Shown here: positions 35,195 to 42,558 of the stretch, in pieces
Position numbering within the stretch: position 1 is the stretch's first letter
Layout of the letters: each line of letters begins with the position of its first letter
Assembly (NCBI GenBank): GCA_934454525.1
Contig: CAKSFM010000004.1
Span: forward strand, 62,001 to 126,000
Direction: 5' to 3'
Length of the DNA: 64,000 bases
From: an uncultured Clostridia bacterium
GTDB taxonomy: Bacteria > Bacillota > Clostridia > UMGS1883
Made by a program: the position numbers and the translations under genes
Notes under the pieces: generated by a model
What the model was told of the DNA's origin: nothing
The model's input: the letters and a program-made list of their open reading frames with translations, nothing else
Database searches by the model: none

Positions 35195-36733
35195 ATGATT
35201 AATTCATCAACGGTATGCATCATGGCAACGATTGTTGTTTATCTTATCGGCATGCTGCTGGTCGGGGTTTATTTCACAAAGAAAAACAATTCAACCTCCG
35301 ACTTTTATCTCGGGGGGCGAACGCTCGGTCCGCTTGTTACCGCAATGAGCGCCGAAGCCTCGGATATGTCAAGCTATCTTCTTATGGGACTTCCCGGACT
35401 GGCATATTTATCCGGACTGGCAGATGTCGGCTGGACGGTTATCGGTCTTGCAGCGGGTACATATCTCAACTGGCTTTTCACATCAAGAAGGCTGCGCCGG
35501 TACACGCAGATTGTTGACGCGATCACGCTTCCCGAATTTTTCTCAAAGCGTTTTCACGATGAAAAAAGCATTCTTTCGGCAATTGCGGCAGTTATTATAA
35601 TCGTATTCTTTATTCCGTACACAGCATCCGGTTTTGCCGCGTGCGGCAAGCTTTTCTCCTCTCTGTTCGGAATTGATTACATGGGCGCAATGCTCGTTTC
35701 CGCAATCGTTATCGTTGGATATACCGCTGCCGGCGGATTCCTCGCAGCATCGATTACCGACTTTATTCAGAGTATTATCATGACGCTGGCCATTCTTTCG
35801 ATTTTGATTTTTGCAACCGTTTCTGCCGGTGGAGTGAGCGCTGTTGCGGAAAAAGTGCAGTCAATGGAGGGTTATCTTTCCTTTGTAAATTCGTTTGATC
35901 CCGGAACCAACTCAAGCTCTCCGTATAACCTGCTCCACATCATCACAACACTGTCGTGGGGACTCGGATATTTTGGTATGCCGCACATTCTTTTAAGATT
36001 TATGGCAGTTAACGATGAAAAAAATCTTAAGCTCTCAAGGCGCGTTGCGTCTATATGGGTTGTAATTGCAATGGCAGTTGCAGTTTGCATCGGCGTTGCC
36101 GGCAGAGCGCTCAGCATGTCGGGCATAATTCAAACGCTTTCGGATGCGGACACGGAAACTGTTATCATCCGAATTGCTCATCTCCTTTCGGAACATGGCG
36201 TATTTCCGGCGCTGATTGCAGGACTGGTGCTCTCAGGCATTCTTGCGAGCACAATGTCAACCGCAGATTCTCAGCTCCTTGCTGCTGCTTCAAGCGTTTC
36301 GCAGAATATTCTTCAGGAAAAATTCAAAATGAAGCTTTCGGCAAAGCAGAGTATGCTTGCTGCAAGAATGACCGTAATTGCAATTGCAATTCTCGGCGTT
36401 TTCATAGCGCGCAATCCCGAAAGCTCAATATTCGGAATAGTTTCATTTGCATGGGCAGGCTTCGGTGCAGCTTTCGGTCCTGTTGTTATATGCTCGCTTT
36501 TCTGGAAGAGGACAACATTTTCCGGAGCCGTTGCAGGAATGACGGCAGGCGGAATAATGGTATTTGTATGGAAGTATCTTATTAAGCCGCTCGGCGGAGT
36601 TTTCGGAGTTTACGAGCTTCTCCCGGCATTTTTGGTAAGCATTATTGCTATCACCGTTGTAAGTCTGCTTTCAAACGAGCCGGACGAAAAAATCATTGCT
36701 GAATTTGAAGAAGCAAAAGCAGCCTCCAAATAA
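35195..36733 (+). CDS. putP: Sodium/proline symporter (SSS family)
   Basis: A 512-residue Na+/solute symporter with about 13 helices. SDFYLGGRTLGPLVTAMSAE, ASDMSSYLLMGLPGLAYLSG, YTAAGGFLAASITDF and SGILASTMSTADSQLLAA are SSS/PutP signatures, including the Na2-site Ser/Thr residues. AAGGAGG lies just upstream of the ATG at 35195, and the gene has its own promoter and terminator, so it is monocistronic. Proline is the most likely substrate. Confidence 0.92.
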   Translation: MINSSTVCIMATIVVYLIGMLLVGVYFTKKNNSTSDFYLGGRTLGPLVTAMSAEASDMSSYLLMGLPGLAYLSGLADVGWTVIGLAAGTYLNWLFTSRRLRRYTQIVDAITLPEFFSKRFHDEKSILSAIAAVIIIVFFIPYTASGFAACGKLFSSLFGIDYMGAMLVSAIVIVGYTAAGGFLAASITDFIQSIIMTLAILSILIFATVSAGGVSAVAEKVQSMEGYLSFVNSFDPGTNSSSPYNLLHIITTLSWGLGYFGMPHILLRFMAVNDEKNLKLSRRVASIWVVIAMAVAVCIGVAGRALSMSGIIQTLSDADTETVIIRIAHLLSEHGVFPALIAGLVLSGILASTMSTADSQLLAAASSVSQNILQEKFKMKLSAKQSMLAARMTVIAIAILGVFIARNPESSIFGIVSFAWAGFGAAFGPVVICSLFWKRTTFSGAVAGMTAGGIMVFVWKYLIKPLGGVFGVYELLPAFLVSIIAITVVSLLSNEPDEKIIAEFEEAKAASK

Positions 36734-36742
36734 AAAACATAC

Positions 36743-36792
36743 AAAAAGCGATGCAGATGTCCGCTGAAAACGGTTATCTGCATCGCTTTTTT
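36743..36792 (+). terminator. Intrinsic terminator after putP
   Basis: A 16-bp perfect hairpin (36743-36758 with 36776-36791) with flanking A- and T-runs, directly after the putP stop. It could act in both directions. Confidence 0.92.
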
Positions 36793-36834
36793 GCATAGTT
36801 CGAACCCCATGCGCTTTGAGCCTGTTATGCCTAT

Positions 36835-37338
36835 CTATACAGTATTCTTAACCCTCAATATGTTAATTACTTCAACGCCGCTGCGCTCTGCGTAGTCTAT
36901 GGTGTTTTTCGTGCCGCCCTTTGACCCGTTGTATGCGGCAATCACTCTTGACGAGCGGTCAACCATCCACTCATTGCGAATCTGATAGCAACCCCAGCTT
37001 GAAGCTTCACTGATATATTTCACAACATCGGCTTGCGCCAATATGTCATTGTAACGCTGTTTTTCGGTTTTATCCCACCTTGTTTCAAAGCCTTTATGCG
37101 GAGAGGCGCAAATCAGATGCAGCTCGGGATTGTTCTTCTTTTCCGCAAGCACAATTTCCGCCGCCCACATATCAATTCCCCGTGCCATTCCGGATATAAA
37201 GGTAACATATCCGTCACGAACGGCTTTTTTTATTTCCGCTTTAAGCAGCGCTTTCACCCTCAGATTCTCCAAAACCGTCATTTTTTCAGGTCGATGCCCT
37301 GTAAAGCAACAGCGGTGCAGCCGTTTTTCCTCTTCCAT
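36835..37338 (-). CDS. SLOG-family (DUF1273/YpsA-like) protein
   Basis: A 167-residue Rossmann-like protein. CCFTGHRPEKM at the N terminus, FISGMARGIDMWAAEIVLA and the C-terminal VIAAYNGSKGGTKNTIDYAE match DUF1273/SLOG proteins, which are predicted to bind nucleotide-like ligands; B. subtilis YpsA affects cell division, but the ligand is not established. The ATG at 37338 has GGAGGAGAG upstream. The ribosome site begins only about 6 bp after the U-run of a structured RNA terminator, so expression probably depends on readthrough of that RNA. Confidence 0.85.
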   Translation of the reverse strand: MEEEKRLHRCCFTGHRPEKMTVLENLRVKALLKAEIKKAVRDGYVTFISGMARGIDMWAAEIVLAEKKNNPELHLICASPHKGFETRWDKTEKQRYNDILAQADVVKYISEASSWGCYQIRNEWMVDRSSRVIAAYNGSKGGTKNTIDYAERSGVEVINILRVKNTV

Positions 37339-37355
37339 ACTCTCTCCTCCAATAT

Positions 37356-37571
37356 AAAAAATGCGCAGCCGCCTTTTGCAAGAGAAGCTGCGCACTAAAA
37401 AACGCAGTGACTCTGTTTCAAAAGGTTGCTACACACTTTTAACAATACCAAAATAATAAAATTACGCTTAAAGGTATAACGAAACATGAGTGTACGCTTT
37501 TTACATATAGCGTACCCCTAAAACGCAATTTTATTTTTTGTCTATTTATTTGGTAATTAAAAATATGTAGC
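37356..37571 (-). ncRNA. Structured RNA, tandem copy 1 (leader of SLOG gene)
   Basis: About 215 nt, predicted from a promoter at 37578-37606 to a terminator at 37363-37393 plus A-run. The 5' end GCTACAT... pairs with ...GTGTAGC, extended by A/U pairs. A second long helix (around AAAATAAAATT) is capped by a core shared with copy 2 (GGGG, TACGCTATA, GTAAAAAGCGTAC, TGTTTCGT, ATACCTTT). At the 3' end the terminator helix 37363-37369/37387-37393 competes with a nested helix 37403-37407/37388-37392, 37411-37415/37379-37384 and 37419-37425/37372-37378. This is a riboswitch-like or regulatory RNA; I do not recognise an Rfam class. Confidence 0.65.
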
Positions 37572-37577
37572 GTATGA

Positions 37578-37606
37578 ATTATAACATAGCGGCGCAGTTT
37601 TTACAA
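37578..37606 (-). promoter_or_regulatory. Promoter of RNA copy 1
   Basis: On the minus strand TTGTAA (37606-37601), 17-bp spacer, perfect TATAAT (37583-37578). Upstream is an A/T-rich block like an UP element that is shared with copy 2. Confidence 0.8.
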
Positions 37607-37643
37607 TAGATTTCAAAAAAATTGTTTTAATTTTTTTCGTAAC

Positions 37644-37887
37644 AAAAAAATGCGCAGCCGCCTTTTGCAAGAGAAGCTGCGCACTAAAAAACGCAGTGAC
37701 TCTGTTTCAAAAGGTGCTACACTTTTTTACATACAACTACTAATAAAGTCTCAGGTAAAGGTATGACGAAACAAGAGTGTACGCTTTTTACTATAGCGTA
37801 ACCCTTCCCCTAAAACTTTATTGCTGTAATAAGCATTTTTTTATTTTATAGTTGCATGCCGGTTTTCCGTCATGTAAAAAATGTAGC
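37644..37887 (-). ncRNA. Structured RNA, tandem copy 2
   Basis: About 245 nt, same architecture as copy 1. The terminal helix is stronger (GCTACATTTTTTACAT with ATGTAAAAAAGTGTAGC). The inner helix pairs CAACTA with TAGTTG and AATAAAGT with ACTTTATT, although its sequence differs from copy 1, so base pairing is kept while sequence drifts. It has two extra small hairpins (CATG...CATG with CGG/CCG, and TGCT...AGCA). The conserved apical core and the 3' terminator/antiterminator segment are almost identical to copy 1. No gene follows before the copy 1 promoter, so it may act as a free RNA. Confidence 0.62.
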
Positions 37888-37893
37888 ATATGA

Positions 37894-37922
37894 ATTATAA
37901 CATAGCAGCGCAGTTTTTACAA
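37894..37922 (-). promoter_or_regulatory. Promoter of RNA copy 2
   Basis: On the minus strand TTGTAA (37922-37917), 17-bp spacer, TATAAT (37899-37894), the same as in copy 1 except for one spacer base, with the same upstream A/T-rich block. Confidence 0.8.
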
Positions 37923-37957
37923 TAGGTTTCAAAAAATTGTTTTAATTTTTTCAGAAT

Positions 37958-38021
37958 AAAAAATGCGCAGCCGCCTTTTGCAAGAGAAGCCGCGCACTAA
38001 AAAACGCAGTGACTTTGTTTC
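37958..38021 (-). repeat. Third, partial copy of the RNA unit (3' segment only)
   Basis: A 64-bp match to the terminator end of copies 1 and 2 with two base changes. One of them, in the hairpin arm (GCCGCGC for GCTGCGC), turns a G-C or A-U pair into G-U and so keeps the helix. The similarity stops sharply at the GTTTC junction with the 38022-38121 inverted repeat; promoter, core and 5' helix are missing. Confidence 0.85.
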
Positions 38022-38121
38022 CACCTGAAATTTCTCCGATTTTGATATAAAAAAAGTTAGACACATCATCGCGATTTTGCTTAAAATGACGCGTCTAACT
38101 TTTTTATTTAAATTTCAGGTG
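38022..38121 (-). repeat. 100-bp inverted repeat enclosing a terminator hairpin
   Basis: Outer arms CACCTGAAATTT (38022-38033) and AAATTTCAGGTG (38110-38121) are perfect 12-bp complements. Inside, AAAAAAGTTAGAC and GTCTAACTTTTTT form a nested hairpin with T-runs on either strand. It lies 19 bp after the GGGtGRT stop and probably terminates that operon. The outer arms also resemble the ends of a small MITE-like insertion that interrupted a third RNA unit. Confidence 0.75.
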
Positions 38122-38140
38122 TTTAAAACCCTAAAGCGGC

Positions 38141-39139
38141 TTATTTCGCTGCTTCTTCGATAGCAACTGCAACTGCAACGGTTGCACCAACCATCGGGTT
38201 GTTACCCATGCCGATCAAGCCCATCATTTCTACGTGAGCCGGAACGGAGGACGAACCTGCAAACTGTGCATCGGAATGCATACGACCCATAGTATCCGTC
38301 ATACCATATGAAGCCGGACCTGCAGCCATGTTGTCGGGGTGAAGCGTTCTGCCTGTGCCGCCGCCGGAGGCAACTGAGAAGTACTTCTTGCCTTTTTCGA
38401 TACATTCTTTCTTATATGTGCCTGCAACAGGATGCTGGAAACGAGTGGGGTTTGTTGAGTTACCTGTGATGGAAACATCAACATTTTCGTGATGCATGAT
38501 TGCAACACCCTCACGCACATCGTCTGCACCATAGCAGAGAACCTTTGCCTTTTCCCCATCGGAATATGAAGTTTTGCTTACGATGTTAAGCTTACCTGTC
38601 ATATAATCAAACTTTGTTTCAACAAATGTGAAGCCGTTGATTCTTGAAATAATCTGAGCAGCGTCCTTTCCAAGACCGTTAAGGATAACCTTAAGGGGTT
38701 CTTTTCTTACCTTGTTTGCACTTTTTGCGATACCGATGGCTCCCTCAGCAGCCGCGAAAGACTCATGACCTGCAAGGAATGCAAAGCACTTTGTGTCCTC
38801 TCTGAGAAGCATTGCTGCAAGATTACCGTGACCGAGACCAACCTTACGGTCGTCCGCAACGGAACCGGGGATACAGAATGACTGAAGTCCCTCGCCGATT
38901 GCTTCTGCAGCATCGGCAGCCTTTGTGCAGCCTTTCTTTATAGCGATAGCCGCGCCGGTGATATATGCCCAGCATGCATTTTCAAAGCAGATAGGCTGAA
39001 CACCCTTTACGAGATTATAAACATCAATGCCCTTATCATCGCAGATTTTCTTTGCATCCTCAAGAGAGGAAATGCCGTATTTGTTAAGAGCTTCGTTTAT
39101 CTGATTAATTCTTCTTTCATAGCTTTCAAATAATGCCAT
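38141..39139 (-). CDS. GGGtGRT protein
   Basis: A 332-residue member of the GGGtGRT family; the name-giving stretch SGGGTGRTLHPDNMAAG is near residue 275, followed by a Gly/Met-rich end (MGRMHSDAQFAGSS, GLIGMGNNPMVGATVAVAV). The biochemical role is unknown. Family members are consistently paired with an IscU/NifU-like scaffold, as here (17 bp apart), suggesting Fe-S cluster or redox cofactor work in anaerobes. AGGAAG precedes the ATG. Confidence 0.9.
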   Translation of the reverse strand: MALFESYERRINQINEALNKYGISSLEDAKKICDDKGIDVYNLVKGVQPICFENACWAYITGAAIAIKKGCTKAADAAEAIGEGLQSFCIPGSVADDRKVGLGHGNLAAMLLREDTKCFAFLAGHESFAAAEGAIGIAKSANKVRKEPLKVILNGLGKDAAQIISRINGFTFVETKFDYMTGKLNIVSKTSYSDGEKAKVLCYGADDVREGVAIMHHENVDVSITGNSTNPTRFQHPVAGTYKKECIEKGKKYFSVASGGGTGRTLHPDNMAAGPASYGMTDTMGRMHSDAQFAGSSSVPAHVEMMGLIGMGNNPMVGATVAVAVAIEEAAK

Positions 39140-39156
39140 TATTACTTCCTCCCCTC

Positions 39157-39849
39157 TTATTCTTCACGCGGATCGATAACTTTAACCGCATCGTCAAATC
39201 TGCCGTACTGACCGGAAGCCTTTGCCATTGCCTCATTTGCGTCCATGCCCTTACGGATAAATTCCATCATTTTTCCGAGATGTACAAACTTATAGCCGAT
39301 TATGAGATTGTCTTTGTCAAGAGCAATCTTTGTGATATAACCTTCGGCAAGCTCAAGATAACGCGGTCCCTTTGCCTTTGTGCTGTAAAGCGTACCTACC
39401 TGGCTGCGGAGACCCTTTCCGAGATCCTCAAGACCTGCACCGATGGGAAGACCGCCCTCTGAGAAAGCCGTCTGCGTTCTGCCGTATACAATCTGAAGGA
39501 AAAGTTCACGCATAGCCGTGTTGATAGCGTCACACACAAGGTCTGTGTTGAGCGCTTCAAGAATTGTTTTTCCCGGAAGAATTTCCGATGCCATGGCAGC
39601 GGAATGAGTCATACCGGAGCAGCCGATTGTTTCAACGAGCGCTTCCTCAATAACACCGTCTTTAACATTCAGCGTCAGCTTACATGCGCCCTGCTGAGGT
39701 GCACACCAACCCACACCGTGAGTAAGACCGTTAATATCAGTAATCTGTTTTGAATGTGTCCATGCGCCTTCCTGCGGAATCGGAGCGGGTTCGTGCTTAA
39801 CGCCCTTCGCAACAACGCACATGCTTTCAACTTCATGCGAATAGTTCAT
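39157..39849 (-). CDS. Iron-sulfur cluster assembly scaffold-like protein
   Basis: A 230-residue IscU/NifU_N-fold protein. GWCAPQQGACKLTLNVKDG, VETIGCSGMTHSAAMASEI and the AINTAMRELFLQIVYGRTQ helix fit the scaffold family with Cys ligands. It is longer than IscU and has its own C-terminal extension (about residues 150-230), as in other GGGtGRT partners. First gene of the pair, with GAAAGGAG before the ATG. Confidence 0.87.
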   Translation of the reverse strand: MNYSHEVESMCVVAKGVKHEPAPIPQEGAWTHSKQITDINGLTHGVGWCAPQQGACKLTLNVKDGVIEEALVETIGCSGMTHSAAMASEILPGKTILEALNTDLVCDAINTAMRELFLQIVYGRTQTAFSEGGLPIGAGLEDLGKGLRSQVGTLYSTKAKGPRYLELAEGYITKIALDKDNLIIGYKFVHLGKMMEFIRKGMDANEAMAKASGQYGRFDDAVKVIDPREE

Positions 39850-39881
39850 GTTCTAAACTCCTTTCAATCTTAACTTCGTCT

Positions 39882-39910
39882 ATTTTATCATTATTTCAAT
39901 ATCTATTCAA
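39882..39910 (-). promoter_or_regulatory. Promoter of the Fe-S scaffold/GGGtGRT pair
   Basis: On the minus strand TTGAAT (39910-39905), 17-bp spacer, TAAAAT (39887-39882), about 33 bp upstream of the scaffold ATG, in an A/T-rich region. Confidence 0.65.
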
Positions 39911-39967
39911 GTAAATTTTCGCATTTTTCTTATTTATTTTAACATTTTTCTTATTTTTATTTACAAA

Positions 39968-40789
39968 TCAGTCCGATTTGAAGTCGGACGGAGAGCAGCC
40001 GACAATTCTTTTGAATGACGCGGAAAAATAATTCTGATTGGAGAATCCGAGTATTTCAGCAGTTTCGGACACGGATTTTCCCGACCTTATCAGCGCAACA
40101 GCCTTGTTCATGCGCATCCTGTTATAATATGCCTTAACCCCTCCGCCGCCGTAACGCGCAAATGTTTTTTTCAGATTGACCTCACTCATCCGGCAGATTT
40201 CCGCAAGTTCTGCAATGCCGATATTTTTGTCAAGATTTTCTTCAATCGCACGAATTATTGCACTGTAATTTTTTGCCGTTTGAGAAGCTGCCGTTTTTAT
40301 ATCGGAGGAATTGCCCGAAAGCACATGCAGAATAAAAAGCTCCAGTTTTTTTGCCGCTGCCAGATAATCAATCGAATCCGTGTTTTTTATTCCAACAACG
40401 GATATTCCCGACCGTTCAAATGAAGCATTGATTTCACCGAGCGTTGCTTCCGCCTCTGCAAGCAGTTCATCGCTCACACTGAAAAACCGCGACTGCATTT
40501 CCGGCATATTTATGCAGCTGAATGAAAAAATTATTATCTGCGGATGCAGACTGTTATCATTCCATATCCTGTGAAATTCAGACGGACAGTGCAGCACACA
40601 CTGCCCGCGTGACAGCCGCATAACGCGGCTGCCTGCCGTTATTCCTATTTCACCGCTGAGAACAATTACTATTTCCCAGAAATCATGAAATTCTCCGGAA
40701 AAGTAGTATCCGGTCTTATAATCGCGCCTGAACGCGGTGTAAAGCTCCGTTATTTCAAAATTGCCGCCTATTTCCGCTTTTCCGTACAT
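39968..40789 (-). CDS. AraC-family regulator with cupin sensor domain
   Basis: A 273-residue regulator: an N-terminal AraC-type cupin (FHDFWEIVIVLSGEIGITAG, LSRGQCVLHCPSEFHRIW) and a C-terminal double HTH (IGIAELAEICRMSEVNLKKT, then VSETAEILGFSNQNYFSASF and the FKRIVGCSPSDF end). The ATG at 40789 has GAGGTG 4 nt upstream. Diverges from the NagB-ROK gene and is likely its regulator, with an amino-sugar signal. A perfect TTTGTATACAAA palindrome at 40801-40812 lies just ahead of its start. Confidence 0.87.
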   Translation of the reverse strand: MYGKAEIGGNFEITELYTAFRRDYKTGYYFSGEFHDFWEIVIVLSGEIGITAGSRVMRLSRGQCVLHCPSEFHRIWNDNSLHPQIIIFSFSCINMPEMQSRFFSVSDELLAEAEATLGEINASFERSGISVVGIKNTDSIDYLAAAKKLELFILHVLSGNSSDIKTAASQTAKNYSAIIRAIEENLDKNIGIAELAEICRMSEVNLKKTFARYGGGGVKAYYNRMRMNKAVALIRSGKSVSETAEILGFSNQNYFSASFKRIVGCSPSDFKSD

Positions 40790-40834
40790 TGCGCACCTCG
40801 TTTGTATACAAAACAACACATTATGTATCTTTTT

Positions 40835-40863
40835 TTGTATATTAATTCTTTTTTGGATATGAT
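40835..40863 (+). promoter_or_regulatory. Promoter of the nagB-ROK gene
   Basis: TTGTAT (40835-40840), 17-bp spacer, TATGAT (40858-40863). The weak -35 is compatible with activation by the divergently encoded AraC protein. The TTTGTATACAAA palindrome (40801-40812) ends 22 bp upstream of the -35 and may be an operator. Confidence 0.6.
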
Positions 40864-40925
40864 AGAATTGTATCAGAACAAGGGAGCTTTGTCAATAAGA
40901 CAAAACCGAAAAGGGAGGTAAAAAA

Positions 40926-42530
40926 ATGCGCGTTATTTTGTGCGATACTTACGAGGAGGTTTCGGCAGCCGCTGAAAGGCTTGTCGAAAGTCAGATAGTT
41001 TTAAAACCGGATTGTGTGCTCGGACTTGCAACCGGTTCAACGCCCGTTGGAATGTATAAAAAACTGGCGGAAAAATATGAGAGCGGAATGCTTGATTTCA
41101 GCGGTGTTGTGACGTTTAATCTTGACGAATATTATCCGCTGAGCAAAAGCAACAATCAAAGCTATCACTATTTCATGCATGAAAACCTGTTTTCACATAT
41201 AAATGTAAAACCCGAAAATATACATATTCCCAACGGCGAAGCAACGGACTGTGACAAAGAGTGCGATGAATATGAAAAAATGATTGACGAAGCCGGCGGA
41301 ATCGATTTGCAGATTCTCGGAATCGGTCAGAACGGTCATATCGGATTTAACGAACCCGATGCCAAGCTCAACACCAAAACGCATGTTACAGATCTTACAG
41401 AGAGCACCATTCTTGCAAACTCGCGCTTTTTCGACTCGGTTGACGAAGTTCCGCGCAAAGCGATTACGATGGGAATTGCAACAATTCTTAAATCAAAGAA
41501 AATTGTGCTGCTCGCAACAGGGGCGAACAAGCACAGCGTTGTTGCGTCACTCCTGCAGGGTGATATTAACACAGATATTCCGGCAAGCATGCTTAATGTT
41601 CATCCGGATGTGACGCTTATATGCGACAAAGACGCATACTACAGCCGCAGAATCGGAATTGACATCGGCGGAACGGAAATAAAGTTCGGTGTGCTTGATG
41701 ACGATAACAGGCTGATATATAAATCGGAAATTCCAACAAACACTGAAAGCACCGAAGCTCTTACCGATGGAATTGCTGCGGAATGTCACAATATAATGAA
41801 AGAATATTCAATAACCGGCATCGGAGTCGGCACGGCGGGGTTGTTTCACGGAGAGCTTGTCACAGCGGTGAATCTGCCGTTTAAGAATACCAACCTCACC
41901 AAGCTTCTGACGGACAAAATCGGACTTCCCGTCCGCGTTTCGAACGACGCCAACTGTGCGGCGCTCGGTGAAACTCTGTGCGGCGTCGGCAAAAATGCGG
42001 ACAATATTGTTATGGTCACGCTCGGCACGGGAATCGGCGGCGGAATCATTGTTGACAACAGAATTTATCAGGGATGCGGCAGCGCCGGAGAAATCGGACA
42101 TATGTCAATTGAACTGAACGGACGTTCCTGCGGATGCGGAAAGAGCGGATGCTGGGAAAAATATGCTTCGGCTCAGGCGCTTGTCGAATCGGCAGAAAAA
42201 GCGGCTGATGAAAGTCCCGAAAGCATACTTGCAAAGCTCAAATCCGAAAACGGCGGAAAACTCAGCGGCAGACTGATTGCGGCGGCACTTAAAGACGGCT
42301 GCGCCGAAGCAGAGCGCGTTATTGACGCATATGCAGCATATCTTGCAGACGGGATTGACAGTCTTTCCGCAATATTTGACCCGGACATGTTTATTTTGTC
42401 GGGAGGAATCACAAATATGGGCGCACTGCTTCTTGACCCGGTTAAAAAGCATCTTAAAACCGAAATCCCCGTTGAAATATCGGTTCTTAAAAATGACGCC
42501 GGAATAATCGGCGCGGCAATGCTTCAATAA
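40926..42530 (+). CDS. Fusion: glucosamine-6-phosphate deaminase (NagB) + ROK-family sugar kinase
   Basis: A 534-residue bifunctional protein. Residues 1-240 are NagB: GLATGSTPVGMYKKL, FNLDEYYPL, LGIGQNGHIGFNEP and KAITMGIATIL, deaminating GlcN-6-P to Fru-6-P and ammonia. Residues from about 241 are a ROK kinase: GIDIGGTEIKFGVL (ATP site), SNDANCAALGE with the catalytic Asp, GTGIGGGIIVDN, GEIGHMSIE and the zinc motif CGCGKSGCWEKYAS. The kinase half could phosphorylate glucosamine, so both steps would sit in one chain; glucose or GlcNAc are alternatives. There is no nagA or stop codon between the halves. Confidence 0.9.
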   Translation: MRVILCDTYEEVSAAAERLVESQIVLKPDCVLGLATGSTPVGMYKKLAEKYESGMLDFSGVVTFNLDEYYPLSKSNNQSYHYFMHENLFSHINVKPENIHIPNGEATDCDKECDEYEKMIDEAGGIDLQILGIGQNGHIGFNEPDAKLNTKTHVTDLTESTILANSRFFDSVDEVPRKAITMGIATILKSKKIVLLATGANKHSVVASLLQGDINTDIPASMLNVHPDVTLICDKDAYYSRRIGIDIGGTEIKFGVLDDDNRLIYKSEIPTNTESTEALTDGIAAECHNIMKEYSITGIGVGTAGLFHGELVTAVNLPFKNTNLTKLLTDKIGLPVRVSNDANCAALGETLCGVGKNADNIVMVTLGTGIGGGIIVDNRIYQGCGSAGEIGHMSIELNGRSCGCGKSGCWEKYASAQALVESAEKAADESPESILAKLKSENGGKLSGRLIAAALKDGCAEAERVIDAYAAYLADGIDSLSAIFDPDMFILSGGITNMGALLLDPVKKHLKTEIPVEISVLKNDAGIIGAAMLQ

Positions 42531-42558
42531 AATTTTTATCATTGAGGAGAAAATGATT

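Noticed and set aside
36795..36832. Stretch resembling a tRNA T-arm (GGGTTCGAACTATGC on the minus strand)
   Set aside because: The flanking bases do not form a 5-bp T-stem and there is no acceptor, D or anticodon arm; it is not a tRNA or an obvious att site.
37395..37487. 30-codon ORF inside RNA copy 1 (minus strand)
   Set aside because: No ribosome site, and in copy 2 the matching frame has no ATG and hits a stop after seven codons, so it is not conserved as coding.
37356..38021. CRISPR-like or simple tandem repeat array
   Set aside because: The repeat unit is about 290-315 bp with its own promoter and terminator, the spacing is irregular, and no cas gene is present.
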